A stretch of DNA of 64,000 nucleotides from JAAOII01 sp965207705 (lineage in GTDB: Bacteria > Pseudomonadota > Gammaproteobacteria > CBDBNL01 > JAAOII01), in assembly GCA_965207705.1 (NCBI GenBank), contig OZ242292.1:1993197-2057196 (forward strand). The letters run 5' to 3'. Position numbers and translations under genes: made by a program. This document shows, piece by piece, positions 54,307 to 63,673 of this stretch. Within the stretch, counting starts at the first letter, position 1; each line of letters opens with the position of its first letter. The notes beneath the pieces were generated by a model, which was given only the letters and a program-made list of their open reading frames with translations, did not search any database and was not told the DNA's origin.

Positions 54307-55093
54307 TTAGTTGTAAATCCTCGCTGAGAGGCGAGGCAGCATAATGAAAAGATACAGGTCCTTCTTTTTCACCATGAATGAACTGCTTAACAAAGGGTGA
54401 TGTACTGGCTAATAAACTCTTAGGATCGCCTTTGCCTATGGCTGCTCCTCCTGCCAAAACATAGACATAATCAGCAATACTTAATGTCTCGTTAAGGTCA
54501 TGAGATACTAATATGCTGGTGAGTCCGAGATTATCATTTAATGTCTTAATTAAATCCATAATGATACCCATGCCTATAGGATCCTGTCCAGCAAATGGCT
54601 CGTCATACATCATCAGCTGGGGGTCTAACGCTATGGAACGCGCTAACGCCACGCGCCGATTCATTCCCCCTGATAGTTCACTTGGCATTAGCTTATGAGC
54701 GCCACGGAGACCAACACACTCTAGCTTTAGCATAACTAAATCTCTAATTATTTCTTTAGAAAGTTGAGTATGAATCTTCAGAGGGAAAGCAACATTCTGA
54801 AAGACATTCATATCAGTAAATAGAGCGCCACTTTGAAACAGTAAACCTATATTTCTTCTAAAAGCAAAAAGTTCTTGGCGATTAAATGAATGAATATTTT
54901 CCCCATCCATATCAATTTGACCACCTGTAGGTGTGAGTTGTCCGCCAATTAACCTTAGCAGGGTGGTTTTGCCACAACCACTTGGTCCCATTATACCGAC
55001 AATTTTGCCACGAGGAATTTCAAGATTAGTTTTATTCAGTATAGTTTTATCACCTCGTTTAAAAACGAGGTTACGAACCTCTAAAAATGCCAT
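54299..55093 (-). CDS. mlaF: ATPase MlaF
   Basis: A 264-residue ABC ATPase driving the Mla lipid transporter. GIMGPSGCGKTTLLR (Walker A, near 33-47), LFQSGALFTDMNVFQNV (Q-loop), LSGGMNRRVALARSIALDPQL (signature), LMMYDEPFAGQDPI (Walker B) and VSHDLNE (H-loop) are complete. It begins 7 nt after hisB, with which it is apparently co-transcribed. Confidence 0.96.
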   Translation of the reverse strand: MAFLEVRNLVFKRGDKTILNKTNLEIPRGKIVGIMGPSGCGKTTLLRLIGGQLTPTGGQIDMDGENIHSFNRQELFAFRRNIGLLFQSGALFTDMNVFQNVAFPLKIHTQLSKEIIRDLVMLKLECVGLRGAHKLMPSELSGGMNRRVALARSIALDPQLMMYDEPFAGQDPIGMGIIMDLIKTLNDNLGLTSILVSHDLNETLSIADYVYVLAGGAAIGKGDPKSLLASTSPFVKQFIHGEKEGPVSFHYAASPLSEDLQLNA

Positions 55094-55100
55094 TATGCTA

Positions 55101-55703
55101 TTATAGTATCCCCTTAGTGGAAGGGATTTTAAGATTTCCTGTACTTGCGTCTATACGCACTGCATCTTTAAGAGCCAAAGCAAAACATTTGAACATACTC
55201 TCAACCTGATGATGACAGTTAATCCCTCTGATGCAATCAAGATGTAGTGTTATCTTGCCCGCGGAGGCAACTCCTTGGAAGAATTCTCTGATAAGCTGTG
55301 TATCAAAATTGCCAATACGCACTGAAGTCCATTTGGCATATAAGAATAGACCTGGACGGCCTGATATATCTATGACCGCGCGTGATAAGGCCTCGTCAAG
55401 AGGGGCGTATTTGCTGGCAAATCTAACAATACCTTTTTTATCACCAAGAGATTGAAATAAGGATTCTCCAAAACAGATACCTATATCTTCAACACTGTGA
55501 TGATCATCTATATTTGTGTCCCCGTTACATTCTATAGTAATGTCAAACTGCCCATGCTTTGCTACCTGTTGTAGCATGTGGTCAAGAAAAGAAACCCCTG
55601 TATTTATCTCACTTTTACCACTACCGTCCAACTGTAAACTCAGAGTTATATCTGTCTCAGTGGTCTTGCGCGTGATTCTAGCATTTCGTTTTTGGCTATT
55701 CAT
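55101..55703 (-). CDS. hisB: Imidazoleglycerol-phosphate dehydratase
   Basis: A 200-residue mono-functional IGPD, the sixth step of histidine synthesis, with manganese-binding His clusters in GVSFLDHMLQQVAKHG and DDHHSVEDIGI plus RGINCHHQVESMFK. It lacks the N-terminal phosphatase domain found in enterobacterial HisB. It is the first gene before mlaF, away from other his genes except hisG. Confidence 0.95.
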   Translation of the reverse strand: MNSQKRNARITRKTTETDITLSLQLDGSGKSEINTGVSFLDHMLQQVAKHGQFDITIECNGDTNIDDHHSVEDIGICFGESLFQSLGDKKGIVRFASKYAPLDEALSRAVIDISGRPGLFLYAKWTSVRIGNFDTQLIREFFQGVASAGKITLHLDCIRGINCHHQVESMFKCFALALKDAVRIDASTGNLKIPSTKGIL

Positions 55704-55761
55704 TGATAAATGTTGGATTAAATAATAATAAAATAATATAGTAACAACTAATAAAACAGAA

Positions 55762-56775
55762 TTATACCACTAAATCATTTATTAATTCGCTTCCTTTATA
55801 AATGAGTGCGGTATATAGCTGGATAAGATCTGCGCCAGCATCCATCCTTTTTTGTACTTCTTGACTAGAATCTATACCACCTGTGGCAATTATGGTTATT
55901 TTTTTGTCTAGCTCCGAGTGGATAATTTTTAAAACTTTCAATGAAGGCGCTGCCAGAGGTTTGCCGCTAACTCCTCCTTCCATTTTGTCTCGCCAGGGAT
56001 GTTCGGTGGAAGTGTTAGTAGCAATAACACCAGATATTTCAAATTCATTAATAACATAAGCTATGTCACGAATTTGTTCTTCATTGAGGTCTGGAGACAG
56101 TTTTAATACCAAAGGACATTTTCTATTATGTATTTGTTGTAGTTTATGGTCCGCGCTTTTAATTTTATCAAGTAGAAAACTTAGTTCTTCTTTATGCTGA
56201 AGTTGGCGCAAGCCAGGAGTATTAGGCGATGAGATATTGATAGTTATATAATCCGCTAGCGTATAAATAAGTTGCATTGAAGAGATATAATCGTCCGCCG
56301 CATTTTCCAAGGGAGTAAGTGCGCCTTTGCCGATGTTCACTCCGATAATAGTGCGTGAATGTTTAGAGTATGGGGAATTGCGGCGAAAATTCTTTAATTT
56401 TTCCAGTAGATAATAAACGCCTTTATTATTAAATCCAAGGCGATTAATCAATGCTTCTTCTTCAGGAAGGCGAATTATTCTTTTACCTTTATTGCCCCGC
56501 TGGGGTAGAGGGGTTACAGTTCCTAACTCAATGAATCCAGTTCCTAAAGAAACAAGTCCGTTTATGCAATCTCCGTTCTTATCAAGCCCAGCGGCTATGC
56601 CACAAGGATTGACAAACCTTAGCCCCATAAGATTTTTCTCCTGTCCTTCTATTGGACTTTTGCGACTTCCTGGCAGAAAACTGCTTGCTTGCAATGTCCT
56701 TAATGCCATGTTATTAGCATCTTCAGGGTTAAGTCGTCTTAATATACTTAACGCTATTTGCTCAGTTAATGCCAT
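55762..56775 (-). CDS. pyrD: Dihydroorotate dehydrogenase, class 2
   Basis: A 337-residue membrane-associated FMN enzyme of pyrimidine synthesis that passes electrons to quinone. The N-terminal helical region (1-40) is the quinone-side extension of class 2. Conserved blocks are NPCGIAAGLDKNG, FIELGTVTPLPQRGN, ITINISSPNTPGLRQLQ (Ser as catalytic base), LVLKLSPDL and IATGGIDSSQEVQKRMDAGADLIQLYTALIYKG. Confidence 0.95.
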   Translation of the reverse strand: MALTEQIALSILRRLNPEDANNMALRTLQASSFLPGSRKSPIEGQEKNLMGLRFVNPCGIAAGLDKNGDCINGLVSLGTGFIELGTVTPLPQRGNKGKRIIRLPEEEALINRLGFNNKGVYYLLEKLKNFRRNSPYSKHSRTIIGVNIGKGALTPLENAADDYISSMQLIYTLADYITINISSPNTPGLRQLQHKEELSFLLDKIKSADHKLQQIHNRKCPLVLKLSPDLNEEQIRDIAYVINEFEISGVIATNTSTEHPWRDKMEGGVSGKPLAAPSLKVLKIIHSELDKKITIIATGGIDSSQEVQKRMDAGADLIQLYTALIYKGSELINDLVV

Positions 56776-56803
56776 GAATAATACTTAACTTAACCTATAC
56801 TAT

Positions 56804-58441
56804 TTATGAGTTTATTAGTGTTGCAATGCTTTCGGCAGGAACTCTTTGCATAAGCGGAGAAAAATCCTCTATTTCATGGCTAGTTATAGGGGTATTAATA
56901 CTTTGCCAGTTCAAGTTATTTAGTTTTAGTAGTTCTTTTGCTTTAGATGATAATTTGGGGATAACAGGAGCAAGATATATTGCCAATATCCAAAAGCAGT
57001 TTAACCCAGTAGTACATATTTGTTGAACTCTTATATCTTGAGGATTAGCGGCGGATAGTTTCCAGGGCTTTTCCTCTTCTAAGTATCTGTTAGTTGCGTC
57101 AGCATATTCCATTATGCAGCGAACTGCTGCTGAGAATTTTCTTGTTTGATAGAGTTCAGCTATCTTATCACCACCATTTATCAATTTCTTTATTAGTTCT
57201 TGTTGGTTTGACTCTGGCATTTCACCGAGTTGATTGGCAAAATCTCGGTTTATAAAACGGGCGCAACGACTAGCTATATTAACAAACTTGCCAACTAAAT
57301 CGCTGTTTACTCTTTCACCAAACTCTGCAGTGTTAAAGTCCATGTCATCTATCCCGTCTCCCAGTTTGGTAGCAAAATAGTATCTTAGATATTCCGCATC
57401 TAGATGCTGTAGATATGATTTTGCCAAAATAAATGTCCCGCGTGATTTAGACATCTTAGCGCCGTTGACTGTTAGAAAACCATGGGCAAATACACCAGTT
57501 GGCTTATTATAATCAGCAGCATGGAGTAGAGCTGGCCAAAAAAGAGAGTGAAAGTAAACTATATCTTTACCAATAAAATGATATATTTTATATTCAGATT
57601 GCTTATTGCGCCAAAAGTCATCAAACTCCCATCCTTTTTTGGTACATAGGTTTTTTAAGCTTGCCATATAACCAATAGGGGCATCAAGCCATACATAGAA
57701 ATATTTACTTTCATAACCAGGTATCAACCAGCCAAAATATGGTGCGTCGCGGCTGATGTTCCATTCTTGTAATCCTTTTTTAAACCATTCCTCCAGTTTA
57801 TTACGAACCTCTTTTTGAATACTGCCAGCATCCATCCATTCTTTAATCATTGCTTCAAATACTGGGAGGTTAAAAAATAAATGCTCTGACTCTTTTACTA
57901 CGGGAGGGGTGTCAGATAGCAATGAATAGGGGTTTTTAAGTTCAAGTGCATTGTAAGTGGCTCCACACGATTCACAGTTATCGCCATATTGGTCAGCAGT
58001 ACCGCAGGATGGACATTCTCCTTTAATGAATCTATCTGCAAGGAACATATTTCTCTTTGTATCAAAAAGCTGTCGTACTTCTCGGACGTTTATATGTCCT
58101 TTTTCTTTAACTCTCTCATAAATATCTTCGCTCAATATACGGTTCTCTTCCGAATGAGTGGTGTAGTAGTTATCATAACTGACCCCAAATGCGCGCAAGT
58201 CCTTTTCATGCGAGAGACGCATTTCGTCTATCCATTGCAAAACGTCCTTACCTTCTTTTTCAGCCGTAAGGGTGGTGGCAGTACCGTGAGCGTCATCAGC
58301 GCAGACATACACGCATTCTTTGCCCATTAGCCGTTGAAAACGCACCCATATATCAGTTTGAATATGTTCCAACAGATGTCCAAGGTGAATTTCACCATTG
58401 GCATAAGGAAGGGCGGTAGTAACTAGTATTTTCTCGGTCAT
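56804..58441 (-). CDS. metG: Methionyl-tRNA synthetase
   Basis: A 545-residue class I synthetase. It has the HLGH signature (HIGH position) at 19-22, a zinc knuckle CPSCGTADQYGDNCESCG, WLDAPIGYMASLKN, and KMSKSRGTF near 335-343. The C-terminal dimerisation/tRNA-binding domain seen in long MetG proteins is absent, giving the short form. pyrD follows 28 nt downstream. Confidence 0.95.
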   Translation of the reverse strand: MTEKILVTTALPYANGEIHLGHLLEHIQTDIWVRFQRLMGKECVYVCADDAHGTATTLTAEKEGKDVLQWIDEMRLSHEKDLRAFGVSYDNYYTTHSEENRILSEDIYERVKEKGHINVREVRQLFDTKRNMFLADRFIKGECPSCGTADQYGDNCESCGATYNALELKNPYSLLSDTPPVVKESEHLFFNLPVFEAMIKEWMDAGSIQKEVRNKLEEWFKKGLQEWNISRDAPYFGWLIPGYESKYFYVWLDAPIGYMASLKNLCTKKGWEFDDFWRNKQSEYKIYHFIGKDIVYFHSLFWPALLHAADYNKPTGVFAHGFLTVNGAKMSKSRGTFILAKSYLQHLDAEYLRYYFATKLGDGIDDMDFNTAEFGERVNSDLVGKFVNIASRCARFINRDFANQLGEMPESNQQELIKKLINGGDKIAELYQTRKFSAAVRCIMEYADATNRYLEEEKPWKLSAANPQDIRVQQICTTGLNCFWILAIYLAPVIPKLSSKAKELLKLNNLNWQSINTPITSHEIEDFSPLMQRVPAESIATLINS

Positions 58442-58520
58442 TATTTAGATAAGTTATTAGGCATAGGATAATTATATGGCTATTATTGTGTTATTTTTAT
58501 GTAATAGCACAAGTTATCAG

Positions 58521-59681
58521 CTACTCTATGCTATGTTTTTCTATATCCTCATGCCATTTCTCTTCTTCTTCATGCATATATCTTTGAGTTGTGGTTATGC
58601 TGGCATGACGCGCAGTTGCTTTTAAGTGTCTTATATCCACCCCTTTGTCTGCTTGATGCGTAATTGATGTATGACGAAACCAGTGAGTAGAAGCATTGCG
58701 CAGTTTTTCTGCTTTATGAGGAGAGCTGCTCTTGAGCTCATCTGCAGCTGAGGCAAGAGTTTCTTTTACTATTAGATATATCATCTTAGTACTAAGAGCT
58801 TTTTTGTTTTGTAATCCTGTGATTCCTGTAATTCCTGTAATTAAAGGATGGCTATCTCCTGGATGGGGTAGAGGACTAAGTCCAAGAAAACCACGATATT
58901 TTTTTAATGATTCAAGCATATCACTTGGCACGGGAACTTTGGCTGTTTTATTGCCTTTGCCAGTAACCTGCCACCACCACTTGCCGCGTTCTTCTATAAA
59001 ACTTTCCATAGTATGATTGGCAACTTCACTGATACGGGGAGCCAGTAGATAGAGTAAACTAAAAAGAAATATCCTACGTTGATAAATGGCAATTTCTTTC
59101 TCCGTTGCACAGGGCTGTTTACGAATGAAACTCCATAAGAAATTCCATAGGTCATGCTCAAGATATCTGTCTATCTTGCCGTTTTTATTAATTTGCTGTC
59201 GTAAATCCCTTTTAAATAGTAATTGCAAAGGGTTATATTTCAAGTATCCCATCTGTGTAAAAAAACTAAAACCAGTATTAAGAATAGTTAAACTTTGATT
59301 ACGACTTGACGCTCCAAGCGGACCAATAAAAGGCCTCCAATTTGGGTCATTACGCGCCACTGCTGGTCCGCACCATTCCTCGCTGGGCTGTGGGTCGCAT
59401 AAAAATTGTTTATATTCTTCCAAATCATCAAGCTTAAGGTCTGATAAAGCAATTCCTCGATTAATGGCCCATAGATAAAGTCGTTCTATTTCTTTACGGT
59501 AACTTTGATGTGTGTGAGGAGAGGTAGTAAATCGCTTAAGCCAAATGCTAACTGCTTCATGATCATTTTTAGCGGAAGTTCTGCCGCTATCAGGTTGTCG
59601 ATTCTCACCCTGTACGCCATCCGTATCTTCATCTAGATAAGCAGGAAGCTTCTCTAAGGGAACTATTAGATTATCTGCCAT
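58521..59681 (-). CDS. Tyrosine recombinase (integrase family)
   Basis: A 386-residue phage-integrase family protein, longer than XerC/XerD (about 300). A SAM-like core-binding domain spans about 45-135 (VSIWLKRFTTSPHTHQSYRKEIERLYLWA). The catalytic part has Arg in LLAPRISEVANH, HWFRHTSITH (His and Arg), ARHASITTTQRY (His and the nucleophile Tyr). All main catalytic residues are present. An ITGITGITG run in the catalytic domain is encoded by three 9-bp repeats. No neighbouring tRNA, att site or phage gene is visible. Confidence 0.88.
   Translation of the reverse strand: MADNLIVPLEKLPAYLDEDTDGVQGENRQPDSGRTSAKNDHEAVSIWLKRFTTSPHTHQSYRKEIERLYLWAINRGIALSDLKLDDLEEYKQFLCDPQPSEEWCGPAVARNDPNWRPFIGPLGASSRNQSLTILNTGFSFFTQMGYLKYNPLQLLFKRDLRQQINKNGKIDRYLEHDLWNFLWSFIRKQPCATEKEIAIYQRRIFLFSLLYLLAPRISEVANHTMESFIEERGKWWWQVTGKGNKTAKVPVPSDMLESLKKYRGFLGLSPLPHPGDSHPLITGITGITGLQNKKALSTKMIYLIVKETLASAADELKSSSPHKAEKLRNASTHWFRHTSITHQADKGVDIRHLKATARHASITTTQRYMHEEEEKWHEDIEKHSIE
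58816..58842. repeat. Three 9-bp tandem repeats in the recombinase gene
   Basis: CCTGTGATT, CCTGTAATT, CCTGTAATT in direct succession, encoding repeated Ile-Thr-Gly on the minus strand. Copy-number change would stay in frame. Confidence 0.9.
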
Positions 59682-59756
59682 CGTAAGTAATTATAGTATA
59701 TCAAAGGAATATTTGTTGCTTAAAATTTCAGAGGAGCCCATACTTGAGATTTATGT

Positions 59757-60824
59757 ATGAAGTTCCTTATAATATTTGTTGTGAAGAATAGATTTCTATT
59801 ATTGGTATTGGTTTCTTTGACCATGCTTTCATGTGTCAAAGATGATACTCGCTATACTACTTTGCAGGGGATGATATTTGGAACTAGTTACTCTATTAAA
59901 TACCTCGCTCATCCTCACACTCTGCCATCGCAAGAAATTCATAACGAAATAAAGGAACGGCTTAACTCCATAGATTTGGTAATGTCAACTTGGAAGGAGA
60001 GTTCTGATATTAGTGTGCTAAATAGTTATGATGTTGGAGTGGAATTACATACTAGTAAAGAGTTGATAGATATGCTCGTTTTGAGCAAAGAATTACATAG
60101 CGCAACTCAGGGAGCTTTTGATATCACAGTAGGTCCTTTGGTTAATTTATGGGGGTTTGGACCAAATAATGTTCCCGATCGAGTGCCAAGTCATACAGAA
60201 ATTAGCTCAACTCGGATTAAAACAGGAATTCATAACTTAATCATAGATAGTGCTAGCAAGACAGTAAGTAAAAATACACCGTTATACCTTACTTTGGCAG
60301 CAATAGCAAAAGGATATGCGGTAGATGAAGTAGGTAAGGTTTTAGTTCAGGCAGGTATAGCGGATTACTTGGTGGAAATAGGGGGTGAAATTCGCGCAGC
60401 TGGCTCGCGTAATAATAGAGAGTTCGGCAAAGAAGTTGGTTGGAGAATTGCCATAGAGCAGCCAGATGAGCAAGGCAGAAGCGCTCATCGTGTGATATTG
60501 CTTAGTGATCTTGGTATGGCAACTTCAGGAGATTATCGTAATTATTATGAGAGAAATAAAATAAGATATTCCCACATAATTGACCCGCTAACGGCATATC
60601 CAGTGGTGCATCGTTTGGCTTCTGTATCAGTGATTCATAAAAATACCGCCGTAGCTGATGCTTGGGCAACGGCTTTATTTGTGTTAGGTACCGAAAAAGG
60701 TATCGCTCTTGCTGAAGAACAGAATATAGCAGCTTACTTCATAACACGCTCAGATGATGCAGCTGAAAAATTTTTAATTAGAGAAACAACAGAATTTACT
60801 AAAATAATCCATCCAATAAATTAA
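59757..60824 (+). CDS. apbE: FAD:protein FMN transferase
   Basis: A 355-residue ApbE that attaches FMN to Thr or Ser of flavoproteins such as Rnf/Nqr subunits. A lipoprotein signal ends LTMLSC, predicting an outer-face lipid anchor. GTSYSIKYLAHP, GAFDITVGPLVNLWGFGP, AAIAKGYAVDEVGKVL, EIGGEIRAAG, and SGDYRNYYE are conserved, with DAWATALFVLG near the C-terminus. No Rnf or Nqr gene is in the window. Confidence 0.94.
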   Translation: MKFLIIFVVKNRFLLLVLVSLTMLSCVKDDTRYTTLQGMIFGTSYSIKYLAHPHTLPSQEIHNEIKERLNSIDLVMSTWKESSDISVLNSYDVGVELHTSKELIDMLVLSKELHSATQGAFDITVGPLVNLWGFGPNNVPDRVPSHTEISSTRIKTGIHNLIIDSASKTVSKNTPLYLTLAAIAKGYAVDEVGKVLVQAGIADYLVEIGGEIRAAGSRNNREFGKEVGWRIAIEQPDEQGRSAHRVILLSDLGMATSGDYRNYYERNKIRYSHIIDPLTAYPVVHRLASVSVIHKNTAVADAWATALFVLGTEKGIALAEEQNIAAYFITRSDDAAEKFLIRETTEFTKIIHPIN

Positions 60825-60883
60825 TTTTTTATGTATATTGCTAAAATCTTCCATATACTAACACTATATTATTAGATAAGCGT

Positions 60884-60957
<74 letters not shown>

Positions 60958-60991
60958 CCGTTATTTATTACTTATATTATTTATTTTCTTT

Positions 60992-62446
60992 ATGCCTGAG
61001 TTATTCACATCTCAATCGTATCTATCCCAGCCAACTGATTCATCTAACCCACTTAGCGTATCTGCTTTATTAGCACAGATGCAGGATATACTATCCCAGC
61101 ACTTTTCTGCAGAAATAAAAGTTAAAGGAGAACTCTCCAGCATTAATGCCTCACCTACAGGGCATTGGTACTTTTCTATTAAGGATAGTGATGCGCAACT
61201 ACAGTGCGTTATGTTTAAGAATAATAATCGGACTTTGTTACAGCAACCTAAAGACGGAGAGATGCTAGTACTTACAGGAACTCCTGCTTTTTATAAAGGA
61301 AGAGGGCAGTTTCAATTTGTTGTTAGTGATTTAATCAAAGAAGGAGAGGGCAAATTACAAATTCAGTTTGAAAAAATAAAGCAAAAATTATACAAAGAGG
61401 GACTGTTTGATGTCAAGCATAAAAAAGATTTACCAAGTATCATTCAGCATTTGTGTATCATTACTTCCCCACGCGGTGCTGCGTTACAGGATATAACAAA
61501 GGTGTTGGCTCGCCGTATGCCGTGGATGAAATTATATTTGGCTGCAACTTTGGTACAAGGTGAAGATGCGCCACAACAAATCATAAAAATGCTGCAGTTG
61601 GCAAACAAAATAAATAAGTTTGATGCTGTCCTAATTACCCGCGGTGGGGGTTCTGCAGAAGATATTAGCTGCTTTAATGATGAAAATTTGGTTAGGGCTA
61701 TATTTGAAAGCAAGATTCCTGTTGTAAGCGCGGTAGGCCATGAAATTGATTTTACTCTTTGCGATATGGTTGCTGACCATCGCTCGCCCACCCCATCGGC
61801 TGCAGCTGAAGAGATAAGCATAGATAGTGCTGAAGAATTGATTAGTTTGGTACAAAGTAAAAAGAAGATAAGGTACCATCTGGAGAATAGAATGCGCAAT
61901 TATATGCAGCAGGCAGATGAACTGTGGCAACGAGCGCAGCGCTGTAACCCTATTAACCTTTACCTTGCCGATCTGCAAGCCAATAAGAAAAATTTGGGGC
62001 ATCACATTTTGACATATTTAAGTAATTTGCGCCATTATTTGGCGCACTACCACTCATATTTTGCTGAAAATAATCCCTACCTTATGTATAGTGAGCAGTT
62101 GTCTCAATTGTGGGGAGCAAAATTACGTCTAAATCGCGCTATGCAAAACATGTTAAATGTAAAAGAATCGTTATTGATTAATCAATATTCTGACTTAATG
62201 TCATCCGAAAAACGCTACCTTGAAGTGCTAACTGCAGATTTGAATCATAGTATTTCTGTTTTAAGTGCTTTAAATCCTAAAGGAATTCTTAAACGGGGCT
62301 ATTCTTTGGTGCGTGATATAAAAGGTAATCTAGTATCCAATGCGTCTACATTGCATGAAGATGATATGCTTGAAGTACAACTGGCAAAAGGTGAAATTTC
62401 TACCAAAGTGGTTAAAGTCAATCCTCATTCCGATGCAGCAACATAG
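60992..62446 (+). CDS. xseA: Exodeoxyribonuclease VII large subunit
   Basis: A 484-residue catalytic subunit of ExoVII. The N-terminal OB domain shows VKGELSSINASPTGHWYFSIKDSDAQLQCVMF, and the catalytic part has ITSPRGAALQDI, LITRGGGSAEDISCFNDE, IPVVSAVGHEIDFTLCDMVADHRSPTPSAAAE. A coiled-coil region (about 290-410) and the C-terminal LKRGYSLV complete the family. The xseB partner is not adjacent. Its 3' end overlaps the convergent queA by 29 bp. Confidence 0.96.
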   Translation: MPELFTSQSYLSQPTDSSNPLSVSALLAQMQDILSQHFSAEIKVKGELSSINASPTGHWYFSIKDSDAQLQCVMFKNNNRTLLQQPKDGEMLVLTGTPAFYKGRGQFQFVVSDLIKEGEGKLQIQFEKIKQKLYKEGLFDVKHKKDLPSIIQHLCIITSPRGAALQDITKVLARRMPWMKLYLAATLVQGEDAPQQIIKMLQLANKINKFDAVLITRGGGSAEDISCFNDENLVRAIFESKIPVVSAVGHEIDFTLCDMVADHRSPTPSAAAEEISIDSAEELISLVQSKKKIRYHLENRMRNYMQQADELWQRAQRCNPINLYLADLQANKKNLGHHILTYLSNLRHYLAHYHSYFAENNPYLMYSEQLSQLWGAKLRLNRAMQNMLNVKESLLINQYSDLMSSEKRYLEVLTADLNHSISVLSALNPKGILKRGYSLVRDIKGNLVSNASTLHEDDMLEVQLAKGEISTKVVKVNPHSDAAT

Positions 62447-63566
62447 CGTCCCCAAAAGAAAAGAATCTATATTTATTATTTATAGCATGTTTGTATGCCT
62501 TCATTACTCTGTTATAACCGCTAAAAGCACAAACTAATAATAGCAGAGAAGAGCGGGGAGTGTGGAAATTAGTTAATAGTATATCTGCTGCTGTGATATT
62601 CCTTCCACCAGGATATAAATAAGCATTGGTCCATCCACTAAAAGGTTTAAATGTGCTATTATCTTTGGTTAATCTGGACTTTACGTTTTTCATTGCTAAA
62701 TTGCTGCTACTATCCAATTCTGATTTACTGACTAAATCCGTGCTGCTTAAAGAGGTCTCAAGAGCTCTTAGACAAGTAGTCCCCACAGCTACTATGCGAT
62801 TGCCTAGCTTTCTTGCCTGATTTAGTTCATCACATAAATCTTGTGGAACATCACACCATTCATAATGCATTTGGTGTTTTCTTATATCTGTTTCTCTTAT
62901 TGGAGCAAAGGTTCCAGCTCCAGCATGCAAGGTTAGTTCTCGTATTTTCACTCCCTTTTTTTTCAGTACCGCAAGCAATCTTTTGGTCAAATGCAAGCCG
63001 GCAGTAGGGGCGGCAGCAGCTCCAAGATGTTTGGCGTATATTGTTTGGTATCTTTTACTATCTGTCGCTAGAACGTCTCGTTTGATGTAAACAGGTAAAG
63101 GGACTTTGCCATATTTATTACAGATATCAAAGAGATTATTAGAGCAATGAGATTTTATTATCCAAAATTCATCTTTCTTGCTGGCAATAGTAAGAAAAAC
63201 ACCTTTTTCTTGATCAATGATAATACGACTATTGATGAGAGGGGGGCGTGAAGCACGTCCCATTACCTCCGCTTCATTAGGATTAAATATACGGTTAATC
63301 AATAATTCTATTTTACCGCCACTTTCTTTTGCCCCCCATAAACGCATAGGCATAACCTTAGTGTTATTTATTACCATAATATCCCCTGCAGCTAAAAATT
63401 TTGGCAAGTCAGTAATACTCGTATCTTCAACATTATCTGCTAAAACATGAAGTAGTCGCGCCTGTTCTCGTTTGTCGGTAGGATGTTGCGCTATTAACTG
63501 CTGTGGCAGTTCATAATCATAATGTTTCAGATTATATATAAGATTTAATCCAAAGGGAAGTTTCAT
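62418..63566 (-). CDS. queA: S-adenosylmethionine:tRNA ribosyltransferase-isomerase
   Basis: A 382-residue QueA, acting in queuosine synthesis at the wobble position of GUN tRNAs. LPQQLIAQHPTDKREQARLL, VMPMRLWGAKESGGKIELL, AAPTAGLHLTKRLL, LHAGAGTFAPIRETDIRKHQMHYEW and YPGGRN are conserved. An extra 25-residue Ser/Lys-rich segment (about 285-315) is inserted before FKPFSGWTNAY. The ATG at 63566 gives an N-terminal extension of about 11 residues over the usual KHYDYELP start. Confidence 0.93.
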   Translation of the reverse strand: MKLPFGLNLIYNLKHYDYELPQQLIAQHPTDKREQARLLHVLADNVEDTSITDLPKFLAAGDIMVINNTKVMPMRLWGAKESGGKIELLINRIFNPNEAEVMGRASRPPLINSRIIIDQEKGVFLTIASKKDEFWIIKSHCSNNLFDICNKYGKVPLPVYIKRDVLATDSKRYQTIYAKHLGAAAAPTAGLHLTKRLLAVLKKKGVKIRELTLHAGAGTFAPIRETDIRKHQMHYEWCDVPQDLCDELNQARKLGNRIVAVGTTCLRALETSLSSTDLVSKSELDSSSNLAMKNVKSRLTKDNSTFKPFSGWTNAYLYPGGRNITAADILLTNFHTPRSSLLLLVCAFSGYNRVMKAYKHAINNKYRFFSFGDAMLLHRNED

Positions 63567-63673
63567 TTTGCTAACAATATCAGTGTTATAAAGATTTATT
63601 CATAATAAATAGCCATTTTATGTGTTAATATTCTTATATATTTTTGTTATCTATATATTAATACTTACGTCAT

